Origin: an uncultured Pelagibacteraceae bacterium
GTDB taxonomy: Bacteria; Pseudomonadota; Alphaproteobacteria; Pelagibacterales; Pelagibacteraceae
Assembly (NCBI GenBank): GCA_902557235.1
Contig: CACDZR010000005.1
Coordinates: 16,613-80,612 of the forward strand
Length of the DNA stretch: 64,000 bases
Direction: 5' to 3'
Positions 52,429 through 63,999 of the stretch are shown here, piece by piece (the stretch's first letter is position 1; every line of letters begins with the position of its first letter). The translations under genes were made by a program, and so were the position numbers. Under the pieces are notes generated by a model that saw only the letters and a program-made list of their open reading frames with translations, searched no databases and had not been told where the DNA came from.

Positions 52429-53691
52429 ATGAAAGTTGGAGTAATAGGAAGCGGTGGAAGGGAGCATGCCATATGTATATCTTTAAAAAAATCAAAAAAT
52501 ATTGACAAAATTTACTGTTTTCCAGGAAATGCGGGTACTAGCTTTATTGCTGAAAATATTGAGATTGATCTGAATAATTTTGAGGAATTAAAAAGAGTTA
52601 TAGAAGAACTAGGTATAGACATAATAATAGTAGGTCCTGAAAAACCTCTGGTAGATGGAATAGTCGACTTCTTGGAACAAAATAAAATTAAAGTCTTTGG
52701 TCCAGATCGTGTTTCTTCACAGCTTGAAGGTTCAAAGATTTTCACAAAAAATTTATGTAAAAAATATAATATCCCCACTGCAAAATTTGGTGTCTTTAAT
52801 ACCATTCAAGACAGTCTTTCATTCTTAAGTGAGTGTAAATTTCCTATAGTTGTAAAGGCTGATGGTTTAGCAGCGGGTAAGGGCGTCTATATCTGTGAAA
52901 CTCATGATCAATCAAAAAAAGCAGTTGAAGAAATTTTCAATGGAAAATTTGGAGAAGCAAAACAAATTTTAATTGAGGAATTTTTAAAAGGCGAAGAAAT
53001 GAGTTTCTTTATAATTTCTGACGGTATCAGTTATAAAATATTTGGAACAGCACAAGATCACAAGCGAGCTTTGGAAGGAGATAAGGGTAAAAACACGGGA
53101 GGAATGGGGGCCTATTCACCTTCTCGATTGGAAAGTGAAAAACTGGAAAAAAAGATAATAGAAAAAATAATCGAACCAACATTAAAAGGTTTAAAAGAGA
53201 TAAAAAACAAATTTAGAGGTTTTCTATATGCGGGATTAATGATTGTAGATGGAGAGCCTTTTTTAATTGAATATAATGTAAGAATGGGTGATCCTGAATG
53301 TCAAACAATACTTCCAAGACTCAAAACCGATTTTTTAGACATTGTGGTTGCCACTGTAAATGAGGATTTAAAAAATATAAATTTAGAATGGTTTGAAGAT
53401 AAAAGCATTTGCGTTGTTTTAGCTTCAAAAGGATATCCAGATGAATTTAAAAATAATTTAGAAATAAAAGGCCTTAAAGAAATTAAGCTTCAAGATAATG
53501 AATACATTTTTCATGCGGGGACTAAAGTAAATAATTCAAAAATATACTCTAATGGTGGGAGAGTGTTAAATTTTGTAATTAAATCTGATAATTTAAAAAT
53601 TGGTAGAGATAAAGCCATAAGTTTAATTAATAAATTAAATTGGCAAAATGGATATTTTAGAAAAGATATTGGTTATAAGATTATATCGTAA
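52429..53691 (+). CDS. purD: Phosphoribosylamine--glycine ligase
   Basis: 420 aa; VGVIGSGGREHAI, FPGNAGT, VKADGLAAGKGVYI, GGMGAYSPS, YNVRMGDPECQTILPRL. Confidence 0.97.
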   Translation: MKVGVIGSGGREHAICISLKKSKNIDKIYCFPGNAGTSFIAENIEIDLNNFEELKRVIEELGIDIIIVGPEKPLVDGIVDFLEQNKIKVFGPDRVSSQLEGSKIFTKNLCKKYNIPTAKFGVFNTIQDSLSFLSECKFPIVVKADGLAAGKGVYICETHDQSKKAVEEIFNGKFGEAKQILIEEFLKGEEMSFFIISDGISYKIFGTAQDHKRALEGDKGKNTGGMGAYSPSRLESEKLEKKIIEKIIEPTLKGLKEIKNKFRGFLYAGLMIVDGEPFLIEYNVRMGDPECQTILPRLKTDFLDIVVATVNEDLKNINLEWFEDKSICVVLASKGYPDEFKNNLEIKGLKEIKLQDNEYIFHAGTKVNNSKIYSNGGRVLNFVIKSDNLKIGRDKAISLINKLNWQNGYFRKDIGYKIIS

Positions 53692-54251
53692 TGAGAATAA
53701 TTTCTGGGAGATTTAAAGGAAAAAAGTTATTATTACCTAAGGATAAAAACACTAGACCTTTAAAAGATTTAGTGAAAGAGTCAATTTTCAATCTTCTAGA
53801 ACATTCAAAAAAAATGAATGTAAATTTAAAAAATTCTACAGTTTTAGATTTATTTTCCGGCTCTGGGTCTTTTGGAATCGAATGTTTATCAAGAGAGTCT
53901 AAATATGTATGTTTTTTTGAGAATTATTTTGAAGCAATTAAAGTATTAGAAAAAAATCTTCTTCTTTTCAAAAATGAAAAAAAATTTAAAATTTTGAAGG
54001 ATAATTGTTTTGAATATTTTGACTCTGAAAAAAAAATAGATAAAAAATTTGATATAATTTTTATTGATCCTCCTTACAAAGAAATAAAAATTAATATGTT
54101 AATTGAAAAGATTATTTTTAGAAAACTTCTTAAGAAAGACGGTATTTTAATTATTCACAGACATAAAAAAGATAAAATAGTAATAACTGAAAAAATTAAT
54201 ATTCTCGATACTCGAACTTATGGTGTCTCCAAGGTATATTTTGCTAATTAA
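53691..54251 (+). CDS. rsmD: 16S rRNA (guanine966-N2)-methyltransferase
   Basis: 186 aa; MRIISGRFKGKKL, TRPLKDLVKESIFNLL, VLDLFSGSGSFGIECLSRES, FIDPPYKE. Confidence 0.95.
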   Translation: MRIISGRFKGKKLLLPKDKNTRPLKDLVKESIFNLLEHSKKMNVNLKNSTVLDLFSGSGSFGIECLSRESKYVCFFENYFEAIKVLEKNLLLFKNEKKFKILKDNCFEYFDSEKKIDKKFDIIFIDPPYKEIKINMLIEKIIFRKLLKKDGILIIHRHKKDKIVITEKINILDTRTYGVSKVYFAN

Positions 54252-55405
54252 GATCTTTTTAAAAGTTTTTTTGTTTCTATTTTAATAAGTTCAACAGCTG
54301 GTTGATCGTAAGGGTTTATTTTCAAAGCCCTAGCTAAAAGAATTGTTTCTAAAATAAAATATGTAAATAATTCACCTAGCACTTCTTCATTTTTAGATTT
54401 TATAAAAAAACTTCTAAATGGTATATTTTTTTTTTGGAAAACTTTTTTTGTTGCTAGGATTTTGGAGTAAAGGATATCACCTAGATCCTTTCTTTTTAAA
54501 AATTTTAAAGAACCAGGAATCATATCTTGATTTAATTTTGGGTAATTTCGATCCTTCGTATAAAAAAATGTGTAAAAATTGTTTTTATTACCATCCAAAT
54601 ATAACTGCATTAAACTATGATTATCTTTAGGCATATTTGATATTATTGGAAAAATGCCATTTTCTTTTTTTCCTAAACTTTCGGCTACTAATTGTTGATA
54701 CCATTTTAAAAAATTATTCGCAGTTTCATCATAACTGAGGATTACTGAATTAAATTTTTTTCTTTTAACTAACTCTAAAATATTTGAAACATTAATTATG
54801 ATTGAATTTAAAAATTTCTTATTGGCCACTAAATTATTAAATTTTTTAAATTTCATAGTGTCCAACCCCATTAACTCTGCTGGTAACATGCCAACCTCTG
54901 ATAAAACTGAATATCTTCCACCAATAAAGTTATTATGATCAATAATATCCGCTCTTAGCTTCATACTTATTTCTCTTAAAATACTATCTTTTTTATCTGA
55001 AACTAAAATATTCTTATCATTTTTTTTAATATATAAATTAGAGTTAACAATTGTCTCTAACGTATTTCCAGATTTTGAGATTACTAAATTAAGATAATTT
55101 TTTTTTGGAAATATTTTTTTTTGATTTAGATTTTCAAGAAAATAAAAATTTTTATTTATTTTATGTTTTAAAAAATCATAAATTGCCATTGTTCCTAAAG
55201 AGGATCCTCCCATACCAAAAACTCTAATATCTTTATATTTTTTATATTTTTTAATAGATTTTTTTGTATAGCTGTATTTGTAGTTTTTTGATAAAGAATT
55301 TATAACTTCACTTTTCGAGGAAATTAAATCTTTTAAAAATTTTTTTAATTTTAAATTTACTTTTTTATTTATAAAATTTTCAAAAATAAGATTTTTGGTT
55401 GACAT
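54248..55405 (-). CDS. pgi: Glucose-6-phosphate isomerase
   Basis: 385 aa; RVFGMGGSSLGTMAIYDFL, LVISKSGNTLETIVN, GGRYSVLSEVGMLPAELMGLD, QPAVELIK. Confidence 0.9.
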   Translation of the reverse strand: MSTKNLIFENFINKKVNLKLKKFLKDLISSKSEVINSLSKNYKYSYTKKSIKKYKKYKDIRVFGMGGSSLGTMAIYDFLKHKINKNFYFLENLNQKKIFPKKNYLNLVISKSGNTLETIVNSNLYIKKNDKNILVSDKKDSILREISMKLRADIIDHNNFIGGRYSVLSEVGMLPAELMGLDTMKFKKFNNLVANKKFLNSIIINVSNILELVKRKKFNSVILSYDETANNFLKWYQQLVAESLGKKENGIFPIISNMPKDNHSLMQLYLDGNKNNFYTFFYTKDRNYPKLNQDMIPGSLKFLKRKDLGDILYSKILATKKVFQKKNIPFRSFFIKSKNEEVLGELFTYFILETILLARALKINPYDQPAVELIKIETKKLLKRS

Positions 55406-55716
55406 TATTGTTTTTGGATTTTTTCTGAAATACTTTTTTTAATATTAGATTTTGATGAATTCTGATTATTATCCTCCTCTGCACTATTTTGATTTCCATC
55501 AAACACAGATTTTATATTAATATCTTTATCTGTAGTTTCGGGTTGCTCATTAGGTTTTGGTAATTTAGAAAAGTCTGGTGGTAAAACCAAAGGATCTTTT
55601 TTTTCTATTAAAAATTCCTCACCTGAAGTAGCCTTCTTTTGTAGTTTGAAACCTCCACAAGAAAATAAAAATGAGGATAATGCCAAGATTAGGAAAGTAT
55701 TATAAATAAATCTCAT
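55405..55716 (-). CDS. Small lipoprotein, DUF3035-like
   Basis: 103 aa; lipobox LFSCGG; EFLIEKKDPLVLPPDFSKLPKPNE. Confidence 0.7.
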   Translation of the reverse strand: MRFIYNTFLILALSSFLFSCGGFKLQKKATSGEEFLIEKKDPLVLPPDFSKLPKPNEQPETTDKDINIKSVFDGNQNSAEEDNNQNSSKSNIKKSISEKIQKQ

Positions 55717-56187
55717 TTAAATTTTTTTACCAAAGATTTCAAAACATATTAAAAAAATTATGCCAATAGTGATAAATATATCAGCAACATTAAATATAAA
55801 CCAATGAAAATTGTTAATATGTATATCTATAAAATCTGGCACCGCAGAGTAAAATATTCTGTCAAAAATATTTCCGAGAGAACCACCTATAATCATCATA
55901 TAACTTAATTTTTCAAATCCACTAGATCTAAACATTAGCCAAATAATGATGACGGTTATTAGGCAAATAAAGATTGTTAGAAAATTATAATATAGTTTTT
56001 CATCAAAAGAAAATAAACCAAAAGCAATACCTTCGTTCCAAATCAAATTAAAATTTAAAAAAGATGTAACACTAATGCCATATTGTTCATAAGTTTCTGG
56101 AGAACTAATGATCAATAATTTACTAATTCGATCAATTAAAAAAATAAAAATAATTATAGAAAAATCTACTAAATGTTTTTTTAACAT
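55717..56187 (-). CDS. lspA: Signal peptidase II (start trimmed from 56277)
   Basis: Starts MLKKHLVDFSIIIFIFLIDRISK; NLIWNEGIAFGLFSF, IGGSLGNIFDRIFYSAVPDFIDIHINNFHWFIFNVADIFITIG. Confidence 0.94.
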   Translation of the reverse strand: MLKKHLVDFSIIIFIFLIDRISKLLIISSPETYEQYGISVTSFLNFNLIWNEGIAFGLFSFDEKLYYNFLTIFICLITVIIIWLMFRSSGFEKLSYMMIIGGSLGNIFDRIFYSAVPDFIDIHINNFHWFIFNVADIFITIGIIFLICFEIFGKKI

Positions 56188-56188
56188 T

Positions 56189-58909
56189 TTATTTGCAATT
56201 TGGTCTTTCACATGGTGCACTTTTGATTTTCCAACATATTGGACATTTTTCACCTGTTGCTTTACTTGTTTCCACAATTATTTCATTAGTATCACCATTC
56301 TCAATTTTGACTGAAGAAGTTATACAAAGTTCTGATAGATCAATATTTTTTAAAAATTTCTGGTTTTCGTTATTCAATTTTACGATTAACGCAGCTTCTA
56401 AACTAGATCCAATATCTTTGCTTGCTCGTTTTTGCTCAATACTAAGGTTACAAATATCTCTTATTTTGATTAATTGTTCCCATTTAGAATTTAAGTTCGA
56501 GTTATCAAATTTTTCGGGGAAATTCAAAAATTTCTCGAGATGAATACTTTTTTTATTTTTTGAAATAAGTTGATAAATTTCCTCAGTTGTGAAAGATAAT
56601 ATTGGTGCAAACCATCTTAGTAAAGAGTTAAGAATAACATTTAGCAATATAAGAGTAGATTTTCTTTTTTCAGAATTTAATGGATCACAGTACAAAGTAT
56701 CTTTTCTTATATCAAAATAAAAGGCAGATAGATCTACAGTACAAAAATTCAATAATTCTTTATACAAATTATGGAAATCATAATCTTTGAAATACTTGTT
56801 AAATTTAGAATTTAAATTGTAAATTTTATGAAGCATAAATTGTTCTAATTCAGGTAAATTCTCAATTTTAATTTTTTCTAAATCTATTTGTTCAAAATTA
56901 TCATTAAGATTTCCAAGCAAATATCTAAATGTATTTCTTATTTTTCTATAAGACTCAGCATGCTGATCTAATATTGAATAGTCTATTCGAAGATCCTCAG
57001 CATAATTTGAGGAAGCGACCCAAATTCTAAGTATATCAGCTCCATATTTTTTGAGAATGTCTTCAGGCGCAATTACATTTCCTAAGGATTTTGACATTTT
57101 TAAACCTTTGCCATCAACTACAAAACCATGAGACAGAATAGACTCAAAAGGTGCACGATCTCTAGTTCCGCAAGACTCTAAAAGAGACGAATGAAACCAT
57201 CCCCTGTGTTGATCAGAGCCCTCGAGATACATAGATGCAGGCCACTTTAAATCTTTTCTTTTCTCTAATACAAATGAGTGTGTAGATCCACTATCAAACC
57301 AAACCTCTACGATATCACTTAACTTTTCAAAATCTTCAGCTTTATATTTTTTTCCGAGAAATTTTTGTGGGTTGTCTGAAAACCAACAATCAGATCCCTC
57401 TTTTTCATAAATTTTCGCAATATTTTCAAAGACTTCATCATCAACCAAAATTTCACCTGTCTTCTTGTTAATAAAAATAGGTAATGGAACTCCCCATACT
57501 CTTTGTCTTGAAACACACCAGTCGGGTCTTGTTTCAATCATCGATTTTAATCTTTCTTTTCCTTTGCTAGGATAGAAAGTTGTTTCATCAATTGCTTTTA
57601 AAGCTTTATTTCTGAGTTTATGACTATCCATAGAAATAAACCATTGAGGAGTTGCTCTGTGAACTAATGGTGCTTTGGACCTCCATGAATGAGGATAAGA
57701 GTGAACAAGTTCACCACTCGATAATAATTTTTTTTGATCTTTTAATTTTTCAATCACAATCGAATTAGATTTAAAAATATGCATCCCTTCAAAAAGTGCT
57801 ACATTTTTTGTATATCTTCCATCGCCATCAACTGTTTCAATTGCTTTAATTCCATTATTCATACACAAATTAAAATCATCAGGACCATGACTTGGCGCGC
57901 AATGAACAATTCCAGTACCTTGTTCTGTAGTAACAAAACGTGCTTCCAGCATAGGTATGTCATATTCATAACCAAGTTTTAAAAAAGGATGATTACAAAT
58001 TGTTCCTTTTAAATCTTTACCTTTAAAATTTTTTAATTTTTTGAAACTTTGAATTTTGGTATCTTTTACAACTATATCTATTAATGCATCTGCAATAACA
58101 ATTTTTTTATTTTTAAAGTCTCCATCGTCATTTACCTCAATTAATAAATAATCTAGGCTCTCATTGTAAGCTAAGGCTTTGTTAGCTGGAATAGTCCATG
58201 GGGTAGTTGTCCAAATTACTATTTCACTATCATTTAATTCTTTAATATTTGATGATTTAACTGGAAAAGATGCATAGATAGTATCTGACTTATGATCTTG
58301 GTACTCAACTTCTGCATCTGCTAAAGCAGTTTTTTCAACAGTAGACCATAAAACAGGTTTAAAACCTCTATACAAACTTCCTTCTTTTAAAAATTTACCT
58401 AGTTCTCTTACTATTTGAGCTTCAGCATCAAAACTCATTGTAGAATAATAATTATCCCAATCTCCTACAACTCCTAACCTTTTAAATTGATCTTTATGAA
58501 TATCTATCCATTTTTCTGCAAAAGCTCTGCATTCTTTTCTAAACTCAACGATTGGAACTTCATTTTTGTTTTTTTTATTTTTTTTATATTGCTCTTCAAT
58601 TTTCCATTCTATTGGCAATCCATGACAATCCCATCCTGGAACATAGACTGAATCTTTTCCATCCATTTGATGAAATCTTACAATTATATCTTTTAAAATT
58701 TTATTTAAAGCTGTTCCCATATGTATATTACCATTCGCATATGGAGGACCATCGTGAAGGACAAATTTTTCTTCTCCTTTTCTCGATTTTCTTAATTCAT
58801 CATAAAGATTTATGTTTTGCCAGAGTTTCAAAATTTCAGGTTCTCGTGTTGGCAAATTTGCTTTCATTGAAAAAGCGGTTTTAGGAAGATTTATTTGAGA
58901 TTTGCTCAT
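56189..58909 (-). CDS. ileS: Isoleucyl-tRNA synthetase
   Basis: 906 aa; HDGPPYANGNIHMGTALNKILKD (HxGH region), GWDCHGLPIEWKIEE, KMSKSLGN (KMSKS), C-terminal CPICWK zinc-like motif. Confidence 0.97.
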   Translation of the reverse strand: MSKSQINLPKTAFSMKANLPTREPEILKLWQNINLYDELRKSRKGEEKFVLHDGPPYANGNIHMGTALNKILKDIIVRFHQMDGKDSVYVPGWDCHGLPIEWKIEEQYKKNKKNKNEVPIVEFRKECRAFAEKWIDIHKDQFKRLGVVGDWDNYYSTMSFDAEAQIVRELGKFLKEGSLYRGFKPVLWSTVEKTALADAEVEYQDHKSDTIYASFPVKSSNIKELNDSEIVIWTTTPWTIPANKALAYNESLDYLLIEVNDDGDFKNKKIVIADALIDIVVKDTKIQSFKKLKNFKGKDLKGTICNHPFLKLGYEYDIPMLEARFVTTEQGTGIVHCAPSHGPDDFNLCMNNGIKAIETVDGDGRYTKNVALFEGMHIFKSNSIVIEKLKDQKKLLSSGELVHSYPHSWRSKAPLVHRATPQWFISMDSHKLRNKALKAIDETTFYPSKGKERLKSMIETRPDWCVSRQRVWGVPLPIFINKKTGEILVDDEVFENIAKIYEKEGSDCWFSDNPQKFLGKKYKAEDFEKLSDIVEVWFDSGSTHSFVLEKRKDLKWPASMYLEGSDQHRGWFHSSLLESCGTRDRAPFESILSHGFVVDGKGLKMSKSLGNVIAPEDILKKYGADILRIWVASSNYAEDLRIDYSILDQHAESYRKIRNTFRYLLGNLNDNFEQIDLEKIKIENLPELEQFMLHKIYNLNSKFNKYFKDYDFHNLYKELLNFCTVDLSAFYFDIRKDTLYCDPLNSEKRKSTLILLNVILNSLLRWFAPILSFTTEEIYQLISKNKKSIHLEKFLNFPEKFDNSNLNSKWEQLIKIRDICNLSIEQKRASKDIGSSLEAALIVKLNNENQKFLKNIDLSELCITSSVKIENGDTNEIIVETSKATGEKCPICWKIKSAPCERPNCK

Positions 58910-58910
58910 T

Positions 58911-59837
58911 TTATTTTTTTGCTATTAATAAGTCAGTTTTAATTTGTTTTCTAAGTTGGTCGACATTTTTAAATTTTTTTTCTTTTCTAATAAATTTTTT
59001 AAATTCTACTGTTAAATACTTATTATAAAGATTTCCAGAAAAATTAAATAAATGAACTTCCAATAATATTTTTTTTCCATTAAATGTTGGTCGATAGCCT
59101 AAATTTGCAATCCCTTTTAAGTAATTGTTTTTGCCATATCTTTTTGCATTTACTGCATATACACCCGGGCAGGCTAAAATATAGTCTTTGATATCAATGT
59201 TTGCTGTTGGGAAACCAATTTTTTTTCCTAGCTGTCTTCCTTTTTGAACCTTTCCAACAATTGACCAATTTCTATTTAGAATTTTATTGGCTTTCTCTAA
59301 TTTTCCTTTTTGTAAAAGTTTTCTAACCAGCGATGAAGATGCTATTTTCTTATTGGTTAACAATGGTTGTGGTTTAACTACCTTATAACCACATATTCTC
59401 TCAAAATTAATTAACTGTCTAACGTTACCTTCTCTTTTATTTCCAAATCTAAAATTATTGCTTACAAAAATGAATTTTGGTTTTAACTTTTTACCTAATA
59501 TTTCTTTAATGAACGTTATAGATTTTATTTTTGAGAATTTTCGATCAAACTTTTTTATTATCAAAAAATCCACATTAAGATTTTTGAGATTATCAATTTT
59601 TTGCTGCAAATTAGAAATTCTAAAATTATCTAAATTCTTATTAAAAAACATTTTGGGCATTGGTTCAAAAGTCAACACACCAATTTTTGAGGAATATTTT
59701 TTTTTATATTTCTTAGCTAATGAGAATAATTTTTGATGTCCTTTGTGAACACCATCAAAGTTGCCAATCAATATAATTGAGTTTTTGTATCTTGGATTGA
59801 TATCAAAATTTTTATATATTTTCTTTGATTCTACCAT
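58911..59837 (-). CDS. ribF: Bifunctional riboflavin kinase/FAD synthetase
   Basis: 308 aa; GNFDGVHKGHQKL, FVSNNFRFGNKREGNV, KKIGFPTANIDIK, GIANLGYRPTF. Confidence 0.95.
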   Translation of the reverse strand: MVESKKIYKNFDINPRYKNSIILIGNFDGVHKGHQKLFSLAKKYKKKYSSKIGVLTFEPMPKMFFNKNLDNFRISNLQQKIDNLKNLNVDFLIIKKFDRKFSKIKSITFIKEILGKKLKPKFIFVSNNFRFGNKREGNVRQLINFERICGYKVVKPQPLLTNKKIASSSLVRKLLQKGKLEKANKILNRNWSIVGKVQKGRQLGKKIGFPTANIDIKDYILACPGVYAVNAKRYGKNNYLKGIANLGYRPTFNGKKILLEVHLFNFSGNLYNKYLTVEFKKFIRKEKKFKNVDQLRKQIKTDLLIAKK

Positions 59838-60652
59838 TTCAATTCTGATTGAATATAATTACAAATTGCTTCATAAGATTTTGCAACTTTTTCAATTCCT
59901 TTTTCTTTAATCTCATCCTTATGAATTCCATTTGAAATTATTAAAGAGTCATAATTTAAAAGGTTCGCTCCTTTTATGTCAGTATTTAAATTATCACCTA
60001 TGGAGAGAATTTTCTTATTTTTGTTATCGATAGATTGATTATAAACTTCAGGATAAGGTTTTCCAAAGTAAACAACTTCTCCACCCATTTTTTCAAAAAC
60101 CATCGCAACGGAACCAGCACAAAATTCTCTGGTGTTTCCTCTGTCTACAATTAGATCAGGATTTGTACAAATCATCTTTTTTTTTATATTTTTTTCAAAC
60201 AGATCTTTATAAAAATTTAAGTCCTCATTATGATCATCAAACAATCCAGTGCATAAAATATATTCACTTTTTTCTATATTATCTAATTTCATTTTTTTAA
60301 ATTCTTTAAATAAATCAAAATCTCTTGGTGGACCAACGTGAAAAAAATTTTTATTAATCAAATTTTTCTTTAAATAAATGAGAGCTGCCTCACCAGAGGT
60401 AAAAACATGGTCTCTAATTTCTTTTTCCATGCCTAGTTTTTCTAAAAAAGATTTAACTGCATGGTTAGGTCTGGGTGCATTTGTGAGTAAAATATAGTTC
60501 TTTTTTTTTTTATTGATTTCTCTAAGAGCTTTTATTGCTTCAAGGTGAAGTGTGACCCCATTATGGACCACTCCCCATAAATCAATATAAAATAGCTGAT
60601 AATTGTCTGCGATAGAACTTAGGCCTTCATTATCTAAATTTTTAGTCATCAA
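59831..60652 (-). CDS. HAD-IIA family hydrolase (TIGR01459-like)
   Basis: 273 aa; YQLFYIDLWGVVHNGVTLHLEAIKALREI, LLTNAPRPN, FGKPYPEVYNQSI, SIGDNLNTDIKGANLL. Confidence 0.87.
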   Translation of the reverse strand: MMTKNLDNEGLSSIADNYQLFYIDLWGVVHNGVTLHLEAIKALREINKKKKNYILLTNAPRPNHAVKSFLEKLGMEKEIRDHVFTSGEAALIYLKKNLINKNFFHVGPPRDFDLFKEFKKMKLDNIEKSEYILCTGLFDDHNEDLNFYKDLFEKNIKKKMICTNPDLIVDRGNTREFCAGSVAMVFEKMGGEVVYFGKPYPEVYNQSIDNKNKKILSIGDNLNTDIKGANLLNYDSLIISNGIHKDEIKEKGIEKVAKSYEAICNYIQSELKW

Positions 60653-60718
60653 ATTAATCTATAAACCAAAAAACCCTCAAATTCCTTTATTTTTTAACTA
60701 ACTAATTTTTAAGTATAT

Positions 60719-60747
60719 CTTGAAATAGTAAGGCCAATCTCTATATG
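60719..60747 (+). promoter_or_regulatory. Predicted RpoH (heat-shock sigma32) promoter upstream of groESL
   Basis: CTTGAAA (60719-60725); CTTG-N17-TCTATATG, one mismatch to alphaproteobacterial CTTG-N17/18-CYTATnTG; no CIRCE inverted repeat seen. Confidence 0.55.
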
Positions 60748-60772
60748 AAGACCATATTAATAAGGAGAATTT

Positions 60773-61063
60773 ATGAAATTTAGACCGTTACACGATAGAG
60801 TTTTAATAGAAGTTTTAGATAGCAGTGAAAAAACTGCTGGTGGAATAATCATACCTGATACAGCTCAGGAAAAACCTCAAGAAGGCAAAGTAGTTGCAGT
60901 TGGTGGTGGCGCAAAAACTGAGGACGGCAAAACAATACCAATGGATGTAAAAGTTGGAGATAAAGTTTTATTTGGCAAATGGTCAGGAACTGAAGTTAAA
61001 ATTGATGGCAAAGAATACAGCATAATGAAAGAGTCGGACATTATGGGAATTTCAAGCAAATAA
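60773..61063 (+). CDS. groES: Co-chaperonin GroES
   Basis: 96 aa; [51 protein letters not shown]. Confidence 0.98.
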   Translation: MKFRPLHDRVLIEVLDSSEKTAGGIIIPDTAQEKPQEGKVVAVGGGAKTEDGKTIPMDVKVGDKVLFGKWSGTEVKIDGKEYSIMKESDIMGISSK

Positions 61064-61068
61064 TTTAA

Positions 61069-62748
<1,680 letters not shown>

Positions 62749-62772
62749 TCGTTCCAACCCAAATCAAAATTC

Positions 62773-62803
62773 AAAAAGGGCAGTTTTTACTGCCCTTTTT
62801 TTT
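62773..62803 (+). terminator. Intrinsic terminator downstream of groEL
   Basis: AAAAAGGGCAGT-TTTT-ACTGCCCTTTTT 12-bp perfect stem, T-tract to 62803. Confidence 0.92.
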
Positions 62804-62821
62804 ACCCTAAACAAAAATCTG

Positions 62822-62856
62822 CAATGAAGTTCACAATGAATGTTCAATGAAGTTTT
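62822..62856. repeat. Three short near-tandem CAATGAA-type repeats
   Basis: CAATGAAGTTCA / CAATGAATGTT / CAATGAAGTTT in tandem. Confidence 0.6.
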
Positions 62857-62922
62857 TAGAATCATAAAACGGTGCTGAAGGCAACCCTAGTTTATTATTA
62901 ATAACAAAAAATAATTAATTTC

Positions 62923-63999
62923 TTAAGCAGGATTTGGACATTCTATTACTCTGCCCATAGAATCTCTCTCACCACATTTTTTAGGTTGTACCTTATAACC
63001 CAATGGTACATACACTAAACTATAATAGTCATAATTTCTTTCAACAGAATGAGCAGTAATAATTCTGTTATTATCAAAATCAATAACTACTTGTTGACCG
63101 TAAGCACCATCCATCATTAAAATAGGTCTGTCTTCTAATCCGATTGGGTCAAAGTGAAACTGACCACCATAACTTTGTGCTGATCTATGATTGCCTTTAG
63201 ATGTACTATAATCACCATGTCCTTTATCAACTCTATTTTCATACATTGTTTTTAAATACTTACCAACGCAAGTATCATTGTTCCAATGATTCATAATCAT
63301 GTTAGCAATTCTTACATAATCATATCTGTCAGCATAGAAAGAATATCTTCCGTATTCACCAGATTTTCTGTTACCAGTTTTATTAGCATATAAAGTTTTA
63401 TGAAAATAAACTCTTTTAGCAACTTTAGCGTCTTCTACAAATATTTTATGTAATAACTTGTTCCAGTCATCACCAGTTTTGTAAATAACATAGTTCATAA
63501 TAACATTTGTTGTCATAGCACTATAGTTATAATAAGTACCAGGTTCTAAACCATCAACACCTTTAAAGTATTTCTTCATAACTTTTTTGATAGGTATAGT
63601 ATTAACATTAGGACCTTTACCTTTGATAGGGTTGTCCCATGCGTAAATTCTTTGTCCTACTATTTTATCATCACCTGCCTGCATATTAAGTAAGTTAATT
63701 AATTTTTGATTTTCATATAAAGTACCTGTAACCGTTGGGTAATCTATTCTATCAAAAACGGTATGATTAATATAACCACCACACATTGCATAACCTGTAA
63801 CTAAAGATACCAAAGACTTACCTATGGAATGTGAAGGATATGGTCCCCGATATTTACTTTTTCTATTTTCATCAACTAAAATTTTATTGTTTTCAAATAA
63901 GATGTAAGAAACTAAACCAGTATCTTTACGTGATATTTGTTCTTTAACTTTTACAGATAATTTATTAGTTTTTAAATCAAACTCAAAATCATAGGTTTC
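62923..63999 (-). CDS. Serine hydrolase, beta-lactamase/PBP (SxxK) fold, partial at window edge
   Basis: Frame stays open past the listed 63813 start: ETYDFEFDLKTNKLSVKVKEQ...GPYPSHSIGKSLVSLVTGYAMCGGYI; SIGK = SxxK, then PGTYYNYSAMTTNVI. Confidence 0.85.
   Translation of the reverse strand, partial: ETYDFEFDLKTNKLSVKVKEQISRKDTGLVSYILFENNKILVDENRKSKYRGPYPSHSIGKSLVSLVTGYAMCGGYINHTVFDRIDYPTVTGTLYENQKLINLLNMQAGDDKIVGQRIYAWDNPIKGKGPNVNTIPIKKVMKKYFKGVDGLEPGTYYNYSAMTTNVIMNYVIYKTGDDWNKLLHKIFVEDAKVAKRVYFHKTLYANKTGNRKSGEYGRYSFYADRYDYVRIANMIMNHWNNDTCVGKYLKTMYENRVDKGHGDYSTSKGNHRSAQSYGGQFHFDPIGLEDRPILMMDGAYGQQVVIDFDNNRIITAHSVERNYDYYSLVYVPLGYKVQPKKCGERDSMGRVIECPNPA

Noticed and set aside
56188-56277. 30-aa N-terminal extension of lspA
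   Set aside because: Overlaps the ileS C-terminus; LspA homology begins at MLKKHLVDF.
56193-56543. 116-aa plus-strand ORF and other ileS antisense ORFs (57779, 58552)
   Set aside because: Lie wholly inside ileS on the opposite strand; no conserved motifs.
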